64,000 bases of DNA from Rhodomicrobium vannielii ATCC 17100 (GCF_000166055.1 NC_014664.1:1203927-1267926), one strand, 5' to 3'. Shown: positions 8,418 through 17,904, counted from the stretch's first letter. The notes: generated from the sequence alone by a model not told the origin. A program made the numbers and translations.

Positions 8418-9435
8418 ATGTTTAATCCCAGATTTTGATGGTGCATTATTCTCCCTCGGCTGGAAGGATGCGCTATGGGACAAATTCTTCATGGGAGCGC
8501 CACAACGACTGAGGCGGTCCGTCGAGCGATACAGCATAGTCAAGAGAGCTTGAGGGCCCTGGCCAAGCGCTACGGCATCAACACGAAGACGGTCTCGAAA
8601 TGGAAGAAGCGCTCATCCGTCGCCGATGTGCCGACTGGACCGAAAGAGCCGAAATCCACGGTTCTGTCGGTCGAGGAAGAGGCGATAATCGTCGCCTTCC
8701 GCAAGCATACGCTCTTGCCGCTCGACGATTGCCTCTATGCGCTACAGGCGACGATACCGCATCTGACTCGCTCGTCGCTGCATCGCTGTCTTCAACGCCA
8801 CGGTATTTCTCGGCTGCCGGACGTCGAAGGCGACAAGCCCGCCAGGAAGAAGTTCAAGTCCTATCCGATCGGCTATTTTCATGTCGACATAGCCGAAGTG
8901 CAGACGGCCGAAGGCAAGCTCTATCTCTACGTCGCCATTGACCGCACGAGCAAATTCGCCTTCGTGCAACTCGTCAAAAAGACCGGCAGGACGTCCGCTT
9001 CAGCCTTCCTCGTCGCCCTGATAGAGGCAGTTCCCTACAAGATTCACACGGTGCTCACCGACAACGGCATCCAGTTCACGTTTCCGCCGCGTTATGCGAT
9101 GGACCAACGGCCAGATACATGACGCACATGTTTGACATGCGATGCAGCGAGAACGGCATTGAGCACCGCCTCACCAAGGTCAAGCATCCCTGGACAAACG
9201 GCCAGGTCGAGCGAATGAACCGGACGATCAAGGAGGCGACGGTCAAACGCTATCACTACGACCGTCACGAGCAGCTCGAAACCCATCTATCGGACTTCAT
9301 CAACGCCTATAACTTTGCTCGCCGACTAAAGACCCTCAAAGGCCTCACGCCTTATGAGTTCATCTGTAAATGCTGGACGAATGAGCCGGAAAGATTCAAG
9401 ATCGATCCAATCCATCAAATGCCGGGACTAAACAG
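8418..9435 (+). mobile_element. IS481-family element, copy 2
   Basis: About 1018 bp, in opposite orientation to copy 1. Terminal inverted repeats are TGTTTAATCCC (8419-8429) and GGGACTAAACA (9424-9434), 10 of 11 matching. CTTAG flanks both sides (8413-8417 and 9436-9440), a likely target duplication with one extra base between it and each repeat. The right flank contains the bluB stop codon, so the element inserted at the very end of bluB without damaging it. Confidence 0.78.
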
Positions 9436-9440
9436 CTTAG
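8475..9440 (+). pseudogene. IS481-family transposase with one frameshift, copy 2
   Basis: ATG 8475 with AAGGA eight bases upstream starts a near-complete transposase: HTH (ALAKRYGINTKTVSKW), then RSSLHRCLQRHGISRLPD, then the DDE core with GYFHVDIAEV and AIDRTSKFAF, and HTVLTDNGIQF. At about 9097 the frame is lost. Family members continue YADGPTA, and one extra G restores that reading and joins ENGIEHRLT, HPWTNGQVERMNRTIKEAT and the usual end HQMPGLN. So a single-base deletion inactivated an otherwise well-kept gene. The stop is also missing at the element's end (AAC AGC TTA G). Confidence 0.82.
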
Positions 9441-10099
9441 CGCCGAATGACGACGGTGGCCGGGTCGCTGCGGCGTTCCCAATTCACGCGCTCAAGTTCG
9501 GGTGTGCTCGCCTCTTCCAGCGGGTAGCCGATGCAGAAATAGCCGATGAACTGCCAGTGCGGCGGCACGTCGAGGTCGCGCGCCACGCGGACGGGATCGA
9601 GGATCGACACCCATCCCATGCCGATGCCTTCGGCGCGCGCGGCGAGCCACAGCGTATGCATCGCGCTGACGACCGAATACGCGACCGTTTCCGGCATGGT
9701 GCGACGTCCCACGGTGCGGCCCTTCCCCGGGTCCGGCTCGGCGAAGGCGGCGAGTTGCACGGGGGCCTCGCGAATGCCCTCAAGCTTCAGCGAGGCATAA
9801 AGCGACGCGCTTTGGCCCGTGTAGGACGACAGCGCCTCAGCGTTCGCGTCCTCGAAGTTGGCGGCGATCAGCCTGCGCTTCTCGGCGCTTTCCACGAGTA
9901 CGAAGCGCCACGGCTCGCTGAGGCCGACGGACGGCGCAAGACAGGCGAGGCGCAACAGGCGCTCCACCGCGCCATCGGGGAGCGGGTCGGTCCGGAAGCG
10001 CCGCACATCGCGCCGCCACACAATGAGATCCTCAAGCGCTGAGCGAAAGCCCTCGTCGAAAACCGGAGGCGCGCCCTTTTCCGCCCGCATGTCCCTCAC
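9437..10099 (-). CDS. bluB: 5,6-dimethylbenzimidazole synthase BluB
   Basis: A 220-residue nitroreductase-fold flavoprotein that fragments FMN to make 5,6-dimethylbenzimidazole, the lower ligand of B12. Typical BluB features are RRDVRRFRTDPLP near residue 29, LAPSVGLSEPWRFV near 53, the conserved YTGQ(S)A region, and MGWVSILDP near 167. GTG 10099 overlaps the upstream stop as GTGA; ATG 10090, with GAGG close upstream, is an alternative start. The stop TAA abuts IS copy 2. B12 made here could serve the mutase gene at 61.8-63.9 kb. Confident. Confidence 0.93.
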   Translation of the reverse strand: MRDMRAEKGAPPVFDEGFRSALEDLIVWRRDVRRFRTDPLPDGAVERLLRLACLAPSVGLSEPWRFVLVESAEKRRLIAANFEDANAEALSSYTGQSASLYASLKLEGIREAPVQLAAFAEPDPGKGRTVGRRTMPETVAYSVVSAMHTLWLAARAEGIGMGWVSILDPVRVARDLDVPPHWQFIGYFCIGYPLEEASTPELERVNWERRSDPATVVIRR

Positions 10100-10617
10100 T
10101 TCTCCAGACGCGTCAGGATCGGGCTGACGTCGTAGCCCGCTTCAGCCGCCGTTTGCACGATGTCCTGAGCGGAACGCTTCCCAGCCTGGGAAAGGGACCA
10201 AAGGAGCGTGGCGCGTGTGCCGGAACGGCAGAAAGCCAGCGTCTTGCCTTTGCTTTCATCGAGCGCCTTGCCGAAAGCCGCTGCGTCCGCATCCGTGATC
10301 GCGCTCGGGCTTGTGATGGGGATATGGATGGCCGTCATGCCGTTTGCCTCGGCGGCCTTCTTTATTTCGGCGAATGTCGGTTGATCGGGGGCCTCGCCAT
10401 CGGGCCGGTTCGAGATGATGGTGGTAATGCCTTGCGCGGCGTAGGCCGGGATGTCGTCCAGGCGGATTTGCGGCGCGACGGAGAGTGTCTTCGTTAGCGG
10501 TCTCGCGGGGATGGAAGCGCTCTTCTCCGCGACGAAATGAATGTCGGACGGACGCGCCAGGTCGGGCGGAGTTGCGGTCGTAAGCAGATAGATCCCTAAA
10601 CAGGCCTCACAGATCAC
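10096..10617 (-). CDS. DUF442/TIGR01244 family phosphatase-like protein, paralogue 1
   Basis: The C-terminal 130 residues form a DUF442 (beta-lactamase-hydrolase-like, TIGR01244) domain, related to dual-specificity phosphatases and often linked to sulfur metabolism. The P-loop CRSGTRA, with cysteine and arginine in a CX5R arrangement, is intact. The first 40 residues are an extension with three cysteines absent from the paralogue. The only start is GTG 10617, so this part may be mis-called. It overlaps bluB by 4 bp, suggesting co-translation. The natural substrate is unknown. Confidence 0.75.
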   Translation of the reverse strand: MICEACLGIYLLTTATPPDLARPSDIHFVAEKSASIPARPLTKTLSVAPQIRLDDIPAYAAQGITTIISNRPDGEAPDQPTFAEIKKAAEANGMTAIHIPITSPSAITDADAAAFGKALDESKGKTLAFCRSGTRATLLWSLSQAGKRSAQDIVQTAAEAGYDVSPILTRLEK

Positions 10618-10747
10618 GGCGTACCTCCCTTTGCGATGCGGTCAGCTTTATATAGCGCTCTTTCAGGACGCAGCCACCGCGCAAAAGGCGGCCATCTGGC
10701 GCGGATCGGGGCCGAAGCCCCGTCTCTGTGCCCCCGCTTCTCGGAAC

Positions 10748-11164
10748 CTACTTTTCGAGGCGCTGATAGACCGGGCTGATGTCGTATCCGGCGCGCATGG
10801 CCGTCAGCGCGATCTGCTGCGCGGGAATTTTGCCCGCCTGCGAGAGCGACCATATGAAAGTACTTCGCGTGCCGGAGCGACAGAAAGCGAGCACGGGTTT
10901 CTCCGCCTCGGCCAGTTCCTTTTCAAAGATCTCGGCATCGGCGTCGCTGATCGCGTTGGCCGCGCGGATCGGGTGATAGATCGTCTTGATGCCGTTCTCC
11001 TGGGCGATTTTGTCGATTTCGCCGAAGGTCGGCTGACCGGGCGACTCGTTGTCCGGGCGGTTGCAGATGATCGTCTTTATCCCTTTCGACGCGATTTCGG
11101 GAATATCCGACGGCTCGATCTGGCCCGCGACGTCGAGATCATCCGTGAGCTTGTGGAGTTCCAT
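10748..11164 (-). CDS. DUF442/TIGR01244 family phosphatase-like protein, paralogue 2
   Basis: A 138-residue single-domain protein, the usual length for TIGR01244. It has the family motifs IICNRPDNESPGQPTF near residue 32 and the P-loop FCRSGTRSTFIWSLSQAG. It is clearly paralogous to the gene 130 bp downstream, sharing the R-P-D-x-E-x-P-x-Q-P-T-F and C-R-S-G-T-R blocks. A role as a sulfurtransferase or phosphatase is inferred from family only. Operon with paralogue 1 and bluB is possible, since all three point the same way. Confidence 0.8.
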   Translation of the reverse strand: MELHKLTDDLDVAGQIEPSDIPEIASKGIKTIICNRPDNESPGQPTFGEIDKIAQENGIKTIYHPIRAANAISDADAEIFEKELAEAEKPVLAFCRSGTRSTFIWSLSQAGKIPAQQIALTAMRAGYDISPVYQRLEK

Positions 11165-11437
11165 GCAACTTTTTTCCTTTCATCCATCGGATTTACAGTC
11201 ATAACGAAAACATATGCTCTGTCTTGGCCGATCTCAACCGTCTTGAAGCCGTCCAAAGACGAATATCGGTGATCGCGAATTGATGCGTTGCGCCTTCTTG
11301 CGACAGCGGTCGCGATGGCCTTGGGAAATGACAGGCGCCGCTCCATTTTACAGAATGCCGCGGGGATGCTAAACCGCAGGAAATTCCACGCAAAACGGCA
11401 GCGCCGGATCTGATCCCCGGCGCGCAAGGATTCATAG

Positions 11438-12934
<1,497 letters not shown>

Positions 12935-12946
12935 GCGCGCCGAACA

Positions 12947-12974
12947 TGCGATGGCGTAGGTCGACGCCATCGCA
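12947..12974 (+). terminator. Hairpin after guaB
   Basis: Perfect 11-bp stem TGCGATGGCGT / ACGCCATCGCA with a six-base loop, starting 13 bp after the guaB stop. The following bases are TCGTTAAG, with no real T run, so it may act as a weak terminator or an RNA-stabilising hairpin. Confidence 0.5.
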
Positions 12975-13247
12975 TCGTTAAGCGCGTAAGCTCATCGACC
13001 CCAAGCGGAGTCCGCTATCTCGGCGGACTTTTAACGCGCGCCGTCGAGGAACTCTCGCAAGCGCCCCACGGTTTACTTGAGCATGAGCATATCGCAAAAT
13101 CTGCGTCCCATTCGGCTCCTGCTCGGGATCGACCGCCTTCGAATCGACTTATGACTTGATGCGGCGCCGCGCTGGCCTTACGCGCGGCGACCAGGAAAGG
13201 CGTGCGCATCGCCAGGCGAGGCTGCGCAAAAGAAAAGGACAATACGG
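12975..13247. other. Intergenic region guaB - DMT gene
   Basis: No gene is supported. A short GAGCATGAGCATATCGCAAAA segment near 13080-13100 resembles part of the intergenic repeat at 26810-26850 and may be a decayed copy. Any promoter of the DMT gene should lie here, but none was clear to the eye. Confidence 0.4.
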
Positions 13248-13598
13248 ATGGTCTCTGCGAATATCCTGCCTGTTCTTCTGCTCCTCGCCTCCAACGTCTT
13301 CATGACTTTCGCCTGGTATGGTCACCTTAAATTTACCGACCGGCCGCTCTGGATCGTGATCCTGGTGAGTTGGTCCATCGCATTTTTCGAGTATTGCCTC
13401 GCGGTTCCAGCAAATCGTATCGGAAGCACGGTCTATTCCGGCGCGGAACTGAAGGCGATGCAGGAAGTCATCACGCTGATCGTCTTCGCAGTGTTCGCGA
13501 TCACCTATCTCGGCGAACGGTTCACGATCAATCACGTCATCGGGTTCAGCTTTATCGCTCTCGGCGCCTTCTTCGTTTTCAAAGCTCCTATCTCGTAA
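13248..13598 (+). CDS. DMT-family small membrane protein (DUF486)
   Basis: A 116-residue, four-helix membrane protein of the DUF486/DMT group. Features are FMTFAWYGHLKF near residue 20, CLAVPANRIGS near 50, and AELKAMQEVITLIVFAVFA near 66, followed by INHVIGFSFIALGAFFVF. Full length for the family. Transport substrate is unknown. It sits alone between guaB and a phosphatase gene on the same strand. Confidence 0.85.
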   Translation: MVSANILPVLLLLASNVFMTFAWYGHLKFTDRPLWIVILVSWSIAFFEYCLAVPANRIGSTVYSGAELKAMQEVITLIVFAVFAITYLGERFTINHVIGFSFIALGAFFVFKAPIS

Positions 13599-13692
13599 GA
13601 CGCGCACGATGTGCATAAATTTTTGACGCTTGGACGCGCGCCCAGAAGCGGGCTATATCGAAAGTCAGAGAAATCTCAACGCCACAGGTTGC

Positions 13693-14454
13693 ATGGCCTT
13701 CAATCCGTTCCGCTCCGTCAAGCGCTTGCTGAAGCCCTATTCCAAGGCAATAGGCGGCAGATACCGTCTTTGGCGGCATAAACTCGACGCGCGCGCGCCG
13801 GAACGGATCAGGCGACGAGCGAACCACGTGCTCGACTATTTCGACCTGTTCTTCATGGATCACCATTTCTTCCGCTCGATCTATTCGAACCGTCACCAGA
13901 TCGCGCCGGGCGTTTGGCGTTCCGCGCAGCCAAGTCCCGCGCATATCGCGTGGCTCGCCAAGCGGGGCATCAAGACCGTTGTCAACCTGCGTGGAGAGCG
14001 CGATTGCGGCAGCTACCGGCTTGAAGCCGAGGCCTGCGAGCGCCACGGCATTCGGCTGATCAACTTTCAGCTCCAGTCGCGAATGGTGCCGCGCGTCGAC
14101 GTGATCCGGCAGGCGCGCGCGCTTTTCGACGAGATCGAATATCCCGTGTTGTTCCACTGCAAGTCGGGCGCGGACCGCGCCGGGATGATGAGCGCGCTGT
14201 TGATGTATATGAAGGAGGGCCAGCCCATCGAGCAGGCCGCGAAGCAGCTCAGCCTCAAATTCGGGCACATCCGAAGTTCCGAGACGGGTGTTCTCGACTA
14301 TCTCTTCGAGCGCTACCTCGCCGACAACACGGAAGAGCCGATGACCTTCTTCGAGTGGGTCGAGACGCGTTACGATCCCGGCGAGATCAAGCGCGGCTTC
14401 AAACCGAGCCACTGGGCGAATTTCGTGGTCAACCGCGCCCTCCAGCGGGAATAG
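13693..14454 (+). CDS. Dual-specificity/tyrosine phosphatase-like protein
   Basis: A 253-residue protein with a DSP-type phosphatase core. After a basic N-terminus, APGVWRSAQPSPAHI and IKTVVNLRGERDCGSY lead to the P-loop HCKSGADRAGMMSALL (about residues 155-170), a good match to HCX5R with the catalytic Cys and Arg present. I chose ATG 13693 (MAFNPF); longer in-frame starts give an unlikely leader. Similar proteins are common in alphaproteobacteria, some near lipid or polysaccharide export genes. An MsbA-like exporter lies convergently next door. Substrate unknown. Confidence 0.82.
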   Translation: MAFNPFRSVKRLLKPYSKAIGGRYRLWRHKLDARAPERIRRRANHVLDYFDLFFMDHHFFRSIYSNRHQIAPGVWRSAQPSPAHIAWLAKRGIKTVVNLRGERDCGSYRLEAEACERHGIRLINFQLQSRMVPRVDVIRQARALFDEIEYPVLFHCKSGADRAGMMSALLMYMKEGQPIEQAAKQLSLKFGHIRSSETGVLDYLFERYLADNTEEPMTFFEWVETRYDPGEIKRGFKPSHWANFVVNRALQRE

Positions 14455-14765
14455 AGGCTGCGGGGCGGCGGCTTCCGCGACCGTCTTTTTGTCTGACCTA
14501 GCGTGTCGGCTCACATTCAACCCGCGTCAGGTGCAGCGGCAAGCAGCGCTCCGTGAGATGCGTGGTGGTCGAAATGAGTAGGGTTTCGCGACGAAACGGA
14601 GCGTCGTATCAGATAGGCTGCGTCAAATCGGACTCGATTTGACGCAAGGAAGCCGATCGACAACAGGACTACAGCGTTGTGCCGCGTCTAATTCAAGGCG
14701 ACGCTGTAACCCGCAGCGGAACAACGCCGCAATTCAGCCAACCGCGCAAATCCTCATTGCGCCGA
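14455..14765. other. Convergent intergenic region with a strong hairpin
   Basis: The space between the phosphatase (+) and ABC exporter (-) has no supported gene. At 14619-14646 it holds a perfect 12-bp inverted repeat, TGCGTCAAATCG / CGATTTGACGCA, with a four-base loop. This may terminate both genes or be a REP-like element. There is no T run on either side. Confidence 0.5.
14619..14646. repeat. Perfect 12-bp hairpin
   Basis: Arms 14619-14630 and 14635-14646 are exact reverse complements around GACT. The position between two converging genes suggests a bidirectional transcription barrier, but other copies in the genome would be needed to call it a repeat family. Confidence 0.5.
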
Positions 14766-16613
14766 TCAGGCCGCGCTCTCTTCCGACGCCCTCGCCTGCT
14801 TTCCGCCCAATGCCGCGATGTGCTTCGCATAGTCTTGATCTTCCGGCGTGAGCATCTGCGACTTGCAGAACTGAGCGTAAGCACCGTCGCGCGCCAGAAG
14901 CTCGGCATGCCTGCCCTTCTCGGTGATGAAGCCATCCTCCATCACGCAAATCATGTCAGCGTTCTTCACCGTCGATAGGCGATGCGCGATGACGAGGGTG
15001 GTGCGCGACTCGCTGAACTTGGCGAGAGCTTCCTGCACGAGCCGCTCGGATTCGGCGTCGAGTGCGCTCGTCGCCTCGTCCAGCAGCAGGATGGGTGCGT
15101 CGCGCAGGATCGCGCGGGCGAGCGCCACGCGCTGACGCTGGCCGCCGGATAAACGCATGCCCCGGTCGCCCAGACGAGCGTCGTATCCCTCGGGCAACCG
15201 CTCGATGAAGTCGTGCGCGTTGGCGGCCTTCGCGGCGGCTACGATATCCTCGTGCGTCGCGTCGAGCCTGCCGAGCGCGATATTGGCGGCGACGGTGTCG
15301 TCGAACAGGGTGATGTCCTGGCTCACGAGCGCCATCTGATCGCGAATCGATGCGACCGTCACCTGTTGGATGTCCTGACCGTCGATCAGGATGCGGCCGC
15401 TCTGCGGATCGTAGAGACGCGGCACGAGATTGAAAATCGTAGACTTGCCGGCACCGCTCTTGCCGACGAGCGCCACTGTCGTGTTCGGTTCAATCGTGAG
15501 CGAGAAATCCCGGACCGCGTTCCGACCGTCGTTATTATAGGAGAACGAGACATTCTCGAACTCGATCCGGCCGCCCCCAATGAGCGTGAGCGGCTTGGCG
15601 TCTGGCGGCGAGACGACGGTCGGCTTCTCGGTGAGCACCTGATAGAAGCGCTCGGCCGCGGCAAGCCCTTCCTGAATACGGTTGTTGAGGTTGCCGAAAG
15701 AGCGGATCGGTTGCGCCGCCATGAGAAGCGCCGCGATGAAGCCGGTGAAATCGCCGACCGTCTTCGAATCCTGCGAGATCCGGTAGGCGGCGAGCCCAAC
15801 GACCCCCGCGACGGCAAGCCCGCCGAAAACTTCGAGTATCGGGTTCAGCGCCGCCTTGACGCGGACGGTCTTGCGCTGAAAATCCACCGCTCTTTCGAGT
15901 TGGTCGCTCACGCGATTGTAGGAGTATTGTTCGAGGCGGTAAGTCTTGATCAGCCGCAGCGATGAGAGATGCTCGATCAGCACGGCGGTTGTGTTGCCAA
16001 TCTGCGCCCAGCCATGCGAGGCATATTTCCGCACGATGCGCCCGACTTGGGCGATGGGGAAAACGGCGAGAGGATAGAACAGCAAGATGACGACCGTCAT
16101 CACCCAGTCGAGATAGAGCATGGAGACGACGAGCGAGAAGACGGTGAGCACATCGCGAATCGCGACCGTAAACACTGCCATGATGGCGCCTTGTACGGTT
16201 ACGAGATCGCCATTGACGCGCGTGACGAGGTTTCCGGGCGACTCGCTGCTCAACCGCTTGAAATCGGCCTGCATGAGATGCGCATAGAGGCGCTTTTGCA
16301 TGTCGAGGCCAAGCGTGATGCTGATTCGGTTCGTATAGACCGCCTGCAGATAATCCAGCAGCCCCTTCAGCGCCGTCACCCCCACCATGGCGAGCATGAT
16401 GATCCAGAGATAGCTCATCTCGCCTTTCGCGAGCAGGTCATAGGAATATTTGATGACGATGGGATAGAGGCCCGTCACACCCGCGAGGATCGAAATCAGA
16501 ATGAAGGCGCCGACCAGCCGCCAGAGATAGTTCCTGATATGATCGGCCCACAGCTGGCGTATGAGCCAAAACGAGTTTTTATGGATCGGACGATTTTGTG
16601 GACGTTTCGACAT
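14766..16613 (-). CDS. MsbA-like ABC exporter (half transporter)
   Basis: About 615 residues from MSKRPQNRPI. The first 340 residues form a six-helix transmembrane domain. The ATPase domain follows: Walker A GKSGAGKST (about 402), Q-loop VSQD, signature LSGGQRQR, Walker B ILLLDEATS and switch IAHRLS. Closest in type to MsbA and other lipid or multidrug homodimeric exporters. I chose ATG 16613; the only longer start is a GTG at 16676. The start codon lies inside a perfect palindrome and has no Shine-Dalgarno sequence, which is unusual. Substrate cannot be read from sequence. Confidence 0.88.
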   Translation of the reverse strand: MSKRPQNRPIHKNSFWLIRQLWADHIRNYLWRLVGAFILISILAGVTGLYPIVIKYSYDLLAKGEMSYLWIIMLAMVGVTALKGLLDYLQAVYTNRISITLGLDMQKRLYAHLMQADFKRLSSESPGNLVTRVNGDLVTVQGAIMAVFTVAIRDVLTVFSLVVSMLYLDWVMTVVILLFYPLAVFPIAQVGRIVRKYASHGWAQIGNTTAVLIEHLSSLRLIKTYRLEQYSYNRVSDQLERAVDFQRKTVRVKAALNPILEVFGGLAVAGVVGLAAYRISQDSKTVGDFTGFIAALLMAAQPIRSFGNLNNRIQEGLAAAERFYQVLTEKPTVVSPPDAKPLTLIGGGRIEFENVSFSYNNDGRNAVRDFSLTIEPNTTVALVGKSGAGKSTIFNLVPRLYDPQSGRILIDGQDIQQVTVASIRDQMALVSQDITLFDDTVAANIALGRLDATHEDIVAAAKAANAHDFIERLPEGYDARLGDRGMRLSGGQRQRVALARAILRDAPILLLDEATSALDAESERLVQEALAKFSESRTTLVIAHRLSTVKNADMICVMEDGFITEKGRHAELLARDGAYAQFCKSQMLTPEDQDYAKHIAALGGKQARASEESAA

Positions 16614-16645
16614 GTAACCGCGCGAGATTGAGGCGCGGTTACATG
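16611..16645 (-). promoter_or_regulatory. Palindrome containing the start codon of the ABC exporter
   Basis: Perfect 13-bp arms CATGTAACCGCGC / GCGCGGTTACATG with a nine-base loop (16624-16632). On the minus strand the exporter ATG is in the 3' arm, so an RNA hairpin would hide the start codon. As DNA it could be an operator. Confidence 0.6.
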
Positions 16646-16802
16646 GCCGCGCACAAGCCTTGGCGTCAGCTTGCACAAGTGCCGTTCGCTGTCAAACGCC
16701 GCCCTACCGGCGGTTGATAAGTGCGGGGATATCAACTTTGATGGCCCGGATCGGCTTCGCAACCAGCAGCGAACAAACGGCGGAGTTCAACGCGCCGACA
16801 CG

Positions 16803-16831
16803 AAAAGAAAACGGCCCCCGAAAGGGCCGTT
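16803..16831 (-). terminator. Rho-independent terminator of the first WRWG gene
   Basis: On the minus strand, AACGGCCC / GGGCCGTT arms (16824-16831 and 16810-16817) form an 8-bp stem followed by TTTCTTTT, about 20 bp after the stop. This is a typical intrinsic terminator. Confidence 0.8.
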
Positions 16832-16852
16832 CGAAGCGATAACAGGGTAGCG

Positions 16853-17164
16853 CTACCAGCGCGAGCCCCAGCGCCAATGGCTGTGACGGGGGCCATGGCC
16901 CCAACCCGGGCGCGGACCCCAACCCGGGCCGCGCCAGCCAGGACCGCGCCAGCCAGGACCGCGCGAACCCCAGCGCCAATGGCTACGGGCGCGATTATGA
17001 AAGCCGCCCGAACCCCAACGCCAGTGCTGGACCTTCACCACCGCGTCGGCCTTCGCAACTTCGCTCTGGATAACCGAGGCTTGAGAAGAAACGGGAGCAG
17101 CTTGCACCGACGCTCCAAACAGAGCCGTGCATGCGACCGCAATCGCAACGACGTATTTCTTCAT
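16853..17164 (-). CDS. Small secreted protein with HWRWGS repeats, paralogue 1
   Basis: A 103-residue protein. Residues 1-22 (MKKYVVAIAVACTALFGASV then QA) are a clear signal peptide ending at AxA. A short spacer leads to three HWRWGS units separated by segments rich in Gly, Trp, Pro and Arg (repeated GPGWR). There are no cysteines in the mature part, and it is strongly basic and aromatic. The paralogue at 17629 shares the layout and the exact stretch FHNRARSHWRWGSR. I do not recognise the family and give no function. Followed by its own terminator. Confidence 0.75.
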   Translation of the reverse strand: MKKYVVAIAVACTALFGASVQAAPVSSQASVIQSEVAKADAVVKVQHWRWGSGGFHNRARSHWRWGSRGPGWRGPGWRGPGWGPRPGWGHGPRHSHWRWGSRW

Positions 17165-17406
17165 TTTAACAGACCCTATTTAAACGCTCCTTTTCTCGGC
17201 ACACTGAGTATATGGTATGCAAAAAAGAAATCCAGCCCCCGCGACCATGACATTTTTTTTATGAAAAGCGGCGATTTCCGTCACAGAAGCACCGTAACCT
17301 CGCCAGAATTCTTGTTGGACGCTTTAGCGCGAGACATGTTATTTTTTCTTACGGAATATCAATAACATGAGCGGCGGCAACGCTCGCGCGTTACTCGGAA
17401 CCGCGC

Positions 17407-17446
17407 AAAATAAAACCTGCGGCCAAGCGAGGAGCCCGACCGCAGG
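17407..17446 (-). terminator. Rho-independent terminator of the second WRWG gene
   Basis: Minus-strand stem CCTGCGG / CCGCAGG with a GC-rich centre, followed by TTTTATTTT. It lies about 180 bp beyond the stop of the gene at 17629, with the MITE-like repeat in between. That is consistent with the repeat having inserted in the 3' untranslated region. Confidence 0.6.
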
Positions 17447-17511
17447 TCATCAGATCGTCATGCGCCTATTGAACGCACCGCAAGACATGCGCCCATTTGG
17501 TACTGCTCGCC

Positions 17512-17588
17512 CTAGTGCAGTGAAATTTACATTTGACTCACGCCAGCTGGTGGCACCGTCATCAAATGCAAATTCGAAACCGCACTAG
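17512..17588. repeat. MITE-like inverted-repeat element, 77 bp
   Basis: The ends are long imperfect inverted repeats. The left end begins CTAGTGCAGTGAAATTTACA. The reverse complement of the right end begins CTAGTGCGGTTTCGAATTTG. Both then reach CATTTGA. No coding capacity. Size and structure fit a non-autonomous miniature element or a repeat hairpin. Confidence 0.55.
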
Positions 17589-17628
17589 AACCAATTGATT
17601 GCTCGTGCTCCTGGTATGCGCCAGAGCA

Positions 17629-17904
17629 CTAGCGGCGCGAACCCCAGCGCCAATGGCTGCGCGCGCGATTGTGGAAGCCGGGGCCACCCCAACGCGGACC
17701 GCGCGACCCGGCGCGCCAATGGCTGCGGTCGCGCCCGTGATAGCCGCGCGAACCCCAACGCCAGTGCTGCACCTTCACCGTAGCGCCCGCCACGACGGCT
17801 TCGGCCTGAAGCACCGGGGCCACGGACGAGGCCGGCGCGGCTTGGGCCGAAAGTCCAAACAGCGCGCCGAACGTAATGGCGGCCGCGAATGCAAATGCCT
17901 TCAT
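17629..17904 (-). CDS. Small secreted protein with HWRWGS repeats, paralogue 2
   Basis: A 91-residue protein from MKAFAFAAAITFG, with a signal peptide to AQAAP. The mature part has VQHWRWGSRGYHGRDRSHWR, then GPRWGGPGFHNRARSHWR and a last WGSRR. Three HWR[WA]GS units, one changed to HWRAGS. ATG 17904 is chosen because GAGAGGG lies about nine bases upstream; a longer frame starts in an unlikely leader. Very similar to the gene at 16853, so a tandem duplication. Function unknown; export to the periplasm or outside is inferred from the signal peptide. Confidence 0.75.
   Translation of the reverse strand: MKAFAFAAAITFGALFGLSAQAAPASSVAPVLQAEAVVAGATVKVQHWRWGSRGYHGRDRSHWRAGSRGPRWGGPGFHNRARSHWRWGSRR

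Larger units (their letters stand above)
17165..17628. other. Region between the two WRWG genes
   Basis: 464 bp without a supported gene. It holds the leader of the downstream WRWG gene, an AT-rich patch with poly-T near 17250, the terminator of the upstream paralogue (17407-17446) and a MITE-like inverted repeat (17512-17588). A 73-codon frame on the plus strand here is not convincing. Confidence 0.5.

Noticed and set aside
8003-8425. 140-codon plus-strand frame between the IS copies as an intact gene
   Set aside because: Its first half is antisense to a better coding frame on the minus strand; only the last 45 residues look real, so it is treated as debris.
17367-17588. 73-codon plus-strand frame between the WRWG genes
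   Set aside because: No Shine-Dalgarno, no family, and its C-terminal third is the MITE-like repeat and a terminator.
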